NCBI RefSeq assembly: GCF_047511655.1
Contig: NC_133387.1
Location: 20,578,353-20,642,352, forward strand
DNA from: Castor canadensis
Lineage: Eukaryota > Chordata > Mammalia > Rodentia > Castoridae
DNA length: 64,000 bases
Reading direction: 5' to 3'
Positions 60,619 through 64,000 of this stretch are shown in pieces. Position numbers and translations under genes: made by a program. Within the stretch, counting starts at the first letter, position 1. Each line of letters begins with the position of its first letter. The notes under the pieces were generated by a model. That model did not search any database and was not told where the DNA came from. It was given only the letters and a program-made list of their open reading frames with translations.

Positions 60619-61120
60619 TTTTTTCTTTTATTATTCATATGTGCATACAAGGCTTGGGTCATTTCTCCCCCCTGCCCCCACCCCCTCCGTTACCATCCAC
60701 TCCGCCCCCTCCCTCTCCCCCCCCACCCCCTCAATACCCAGCAGAAACTATTTTGCCCTTATCTCTAATTTTGTTGTAGAGAGAGTATAAGCCATAATAG
60801 GAAGGACCAAGGGTTTTTGCTGGTTGAGATAAGGATAGCTATACAGGGCATTGACTCACATTGATTTCCTGTGCGTGTGTGTTACCTTCTAGGTTAATTC
60901 TTTTTGATCTCACCTTTTCTCTAGTTCCTGGTCCCCTTTTCCTATTGGCCTCAGTTGCTTTTAAGGTATCTGCTTTAGTTTCTCTGCGTTAAGGGCAACA
61001 AATGCTAGCTAGTTTTTTAGGTGTCTTACCTATCCTCACCCCTCCCTTGTGTGCTAAAGCTTTTATCATGTGCTCAAAGTCCAATCCCATTGTTGTGTTT
61101 GCCCTTGATCTAATGTCCAC
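60619..61120 (-). mobile_element. Short 5'-truncated L1 3' end with target-site duplication
   Basis: Closely matches the 3' UTR of the elements at 1571 and 9872. The 15-bp repeat ATCATATACAGTATT lies at 60604-60618 and 61121-61135, so both ends are exact. No coding sequence remains. Confidence 0.93.
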
Positions 61121-61139
61121 ATCATATACAGTATTGATT

Positions 61140-62600
61140 GATTCCTGCCCCAAGAACAAACAAGTGTAGCTATTCTTTAGGTAAACTTAGTGACTGAAGT
61201 AAAAACTTTATTTTGCAGAACTCGTAGTTAGATCAGGAATTTTGCTACAATTTACAAGTACTGCAATTTCAGGGAAAATAGATTAGACTGCTGTACCTAA
61301 GCTCAATGATCCAGTAAATATAAAATTTAAATATTTCACAGTGGCAATTGAGAATATTTTTGGCTTTTCAATTGGTAGAAAGTACTGTTTCTTATAGGAG
61401 TTAGAGCATTAGAGTCATGTATTAGGATAATAGAATTTCCAAGAGAACCTTATACACTAGGGTGAAAATTAGATTTAGGGTTTTAGTGGCTAGGATTCTA
61501 ATTTAACATGCTGTGGAATTCACCTCATCAAATTGCTAAGCTAATCTTTCATGCTAACAACTGCCTGGGTTAATAAAAAAAAAACTGAAGCTTTTTCAAT
61601 GCTAATAAATAAGAGAAAATATAAAACTGCAGACCTTTTTCCTTTTTAAATGCAAGCCAGTTGTATGCGACCTTAGTGGAACCACTTTGATTTGATGAAA
61701 GAATCCTAATTAGTGGATCAAATCACTCTCATTTTTCATAGATCTTGTTCAGCAAAACTTGCTGCATATGCTTTTTAAAACAGTAATCCCATAGATTCTG
61801 TCTGGTGTTAAGCTGGTTGTTATACTGATTAACTGTTCCTCATGTGTTGATCTCGTCATCTTTCTAAACAACACCCTGTGCTATCAATATGGTTTGGGAT
61901 TGGGCTGTTTTCATTAATCAAATATGTTAGGAAAGAGTTTTCACAGATGACCACTTTTCAAAAGAGCACGAAAACAATAATGCAGAGTGCTTTATGCATT
62001 TGGAAATCTAGGCAGCACATATACAAAGATGCATGCAGTGTGTCTTCCGTACTGTTGCCTTTGTCTTAGGGGTTTGGTATGATTTAGGGAAAGAGGGTAA
62101 AGTAATTCTGAGTGTGCTTTTGCCTTTCTCCCGCCTTGGGCTCTGCTTGGGTCCTGCACTGTGAGTTCACTTGACCACAGAATTCTGCCAGTTGTTGCTA
62201 TTCACTGACTTCCAACTAAGGCCTGATTTTCACATTTCTCTTTCAAATTCTTGGCTTATTTGTTTTGCTAAGGAGATAATGTTATGCATATGTAAACATA
62301 CAACGAATATAAACGTGTTTGTTAGATTCAGACACAGGTATTGTTTCAGTGAGTTTTTCTTACTCTATTTTTATTCTTTTGTAGGGTCTCTACTTTGTTC
62401 TTTAAGATTTATTGTTACGTATTTTAATGTAACTAATTAAAAATACTAATTTTATAACAGGTACTTAGAAACTGTTTTTGCTTTTAAAAAGCACTGATTC
62501 CTTACTTGGGCTCACAAGTTAACCAAAACCATGATAAAAGTTTGGCATCCCTACCTCCATTTTACATCTGTCTCCTTTATTCTGAGTCTTTCTCCCCAGA
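61140..62600. other. Intergenic, no gene recognised
   Basis: AT-rich with no recognised repeat or exon. Ends near an LTR-like block. Confidence 0.4.
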
Positions 62601-62609
62601 AATCACCTT

Positions 62610-63130
62610 AGGTTCTAAGAAGGACAGGACTGATCGAAAACATCTTTAAGATAAGAGACTGAAACTACCCTCAAGGAAAAGAACAGCATATCTTGGTGGG
62701 TCAGACCGCCCCCAAATGAAAGCAGTTACCAATAATGAGGAGGCTGCACCCTGGAGCAGGAGCAATCATCTCATGGGAACCAGATGCTCCCCTCAAGTGA
62801 TGACAGGGATAATGACTTATCCTTATCCGGAAACTTTTGCAAAACCAGAACTGAGATAATGATCAACCAGCCACATTTTTCCTGGGACTATTTAATTATG
62901 CAGACCTCTCTCTCTCTACCCCAATTCTTCCTCTGTTTAAACCTAAAGCTCATGACTACCCCAGAGATGGGCTGAAGTTCTTACTCTGACTCCTCCCATG
63001 GTGTGCCCAAGTGTTTAATAAGTCTCCTTTCTCTACCCTTCACCACTACTTTTGCCTTTATTAGGAGTTTTGGGGCTAGTGACCCATGACATGTTAGAAT
63101 CCCCAGAGTCAGGCCTCTGGCCTGCAACTC
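62610..63130 (+). mobile_element. Solo LTR-like element
   Basis: GACTGAAACTACCCTCAAGG, GGCTGCACCCTGGAGCAGG, a CTATTTAATTATG TATA-like region, TTTAATAAGTCTCCTTTCTC and GAGTTTTGGGGCTAGTGACC resemble an ERV1-type LTR in the U3-R-U5 order. Boundaries are approximate and the family is not named. Confidence 0.45.
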
Positions 63131-63632
63131 TGGCTACAATTTTGAACTCTGAGAAGTTAATGTTTTCATTTCACTATGGAAATTTTCTATACTATGGTAT
63201 TTTTTTCTATTTAAGTTTCTATTAATTCTTGATTTCTTCATTTGAAAGTTTTCTTTTTAAGCTTCTAACTTTCTTACCACTTCAATCTTTATCCTTCTGT
63301 AAGTTATTTACTTCCTCATGTGAATGAATACAAATGGAAAGACTGACTCCACATGACCACCTGTAGAATGATCATATAAATTGTTATCTACCCCAGAATT
63401 ATTATCTATCACTCTTTCAAGAGTGATAAGGAGCCTTGCTGAGACAACAGGCATAAACTGGGACAGTCCCAAGCAAACCAGGGTGCAGAATCACTCAACA
63501 CACAAAGGAATTTTTAGATTCACCGGAGCATTCCCACATTCTGTGAAATGTAGTTGCTTTTCTCATTTTTCCTAGTAAATCCTTCATTTCTTCCTGTCTT
63601 GCCAAACATGCTTATAAAAATAAAAATAGCCA

Positions 63633-63853
63633 TCTGGGCCCGGTAGCTCACACCCATAATCCTAGCTCCTTGGAAGGGTGAGACCAGGAAGCTCTCTGTT
63701 CAAGGCCAGCCGGGCAAATAGTTCATGAGACCCCCATCTCCAAGATAACCAGAGCAAAATGAACTGGAAGTGAGTCTCAAGTGGTAGAGTGCCTGTTTTG
63801 CAAGCACAAAGTCCTAAGTTCAAATTCTAGTCTCACCCCTGCCAACAAAAAAA
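63633..63853 (+). mobile_element. Dimeric B1/ID SINE
   Basis: CTGGGCCCGGTAGCTCACAC, TCCTTGGAAGGGTGAGACC, then CAAGTGGTAGAGTGCCTG and AGTTCAAATTCTAGTC with an A-run. Diverged copy. Confidence 0.8.
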
Positions 63854-64000
63854 TTAGTCAATGACCATTTATTACTTGACAGGTGTGTTGCATGGGCAGT
63901 TGGTTCTGGGAGTAGTGTGTAAACTTCCCTTGAAGTTAGCTGTAGCTTCTTCCAAAACTGGGATGGAGTAGCTATTCACAGGCTGCCCTCCTATGCTTCT

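Noticed and set aside
60378-60790. Proline-rich ORFs of 133 and 89 codons (also at 9816-10049 and 1534-1761)
   Set aside because: They read through the C-rich antisense of the L1 3' UTR. The same peptide recurs at each L1 copy, so it is a repeat artefact.
47000-64000. Exons of LRGUK, the expected downstream neighbour by human gene order
   Set aside because: I could not recognise any exon with flanking splice sites. A protein-level search would be needed.

Overview
This is a mammalian nuclear window, most likely from a rodent. Its repeats include B1-type (7SL-derived) and ID-type (tRNA-derived) SINEs, often fused head-to-tail. The fused B1/ID pattern makes me favour a castorimorph such as beaver, but that is an inference from repeat style only. 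Old mammal-wide repeats (MIR, L2, hAT/MER5, MaLR LTRs, ancient L1) fill much of the rest.

The one protein-coding gene I can support is SLC35B4 on the plus strand. It is a nucleotide-sugar (UDP-xylose/UDP-GlcNAc) transporter of the endoplasmic reticulum/Golgi. All ten coding exons are present between 25098 and 44906 and join in frame to 331 codons plus a stop, with no disabling change. Exon 1 lies in a CpG-rich promoter with ZNF143-type motifs and a short upstream ORF. Two introns are unusual: intron 6 has a GC donor, and intron 9 has the donor and branch-site signature of a U12-type (minor spliceosome) intron. The first AATAAA after the stop is at 46988.

Region by region: 1-24.8 kb is repeat-rich intergenic DNA. 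It holds a solo LTR, two young 5'-truncated L1 insertions with target-site duplications, a 236-bp inverted duplication with a 1.56-kb spacer, a 3'-truncated tailless copy of 7SK RNA, and an L1 interrupted by a MaLR LTR. From 24.8 to 47 kb is SLC35B4, whose introns carry SINEs, a solo LTR and a 7SL RNA retrocopy (inside the U12-type intron). From 47 to 64 kb is again intergenic, with an LTR-in-LTR nest, compound SINEs, ancient L1, a third young L1 3' end and another LTR-like element.

I found no convincing second gene, tRNA gene, CRISPR array or bacterial-type feature. In human, SLC35B4 lies between the AKR1B cluster and LRGUK, as I recall it, but I could not recognise exons of either here. Nothing here amounts to a wholly new biological system. 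The best leads are the minor-class intron, the GC-AG intron, the two tailless small-RNA retrocopies and the inverted duplication.
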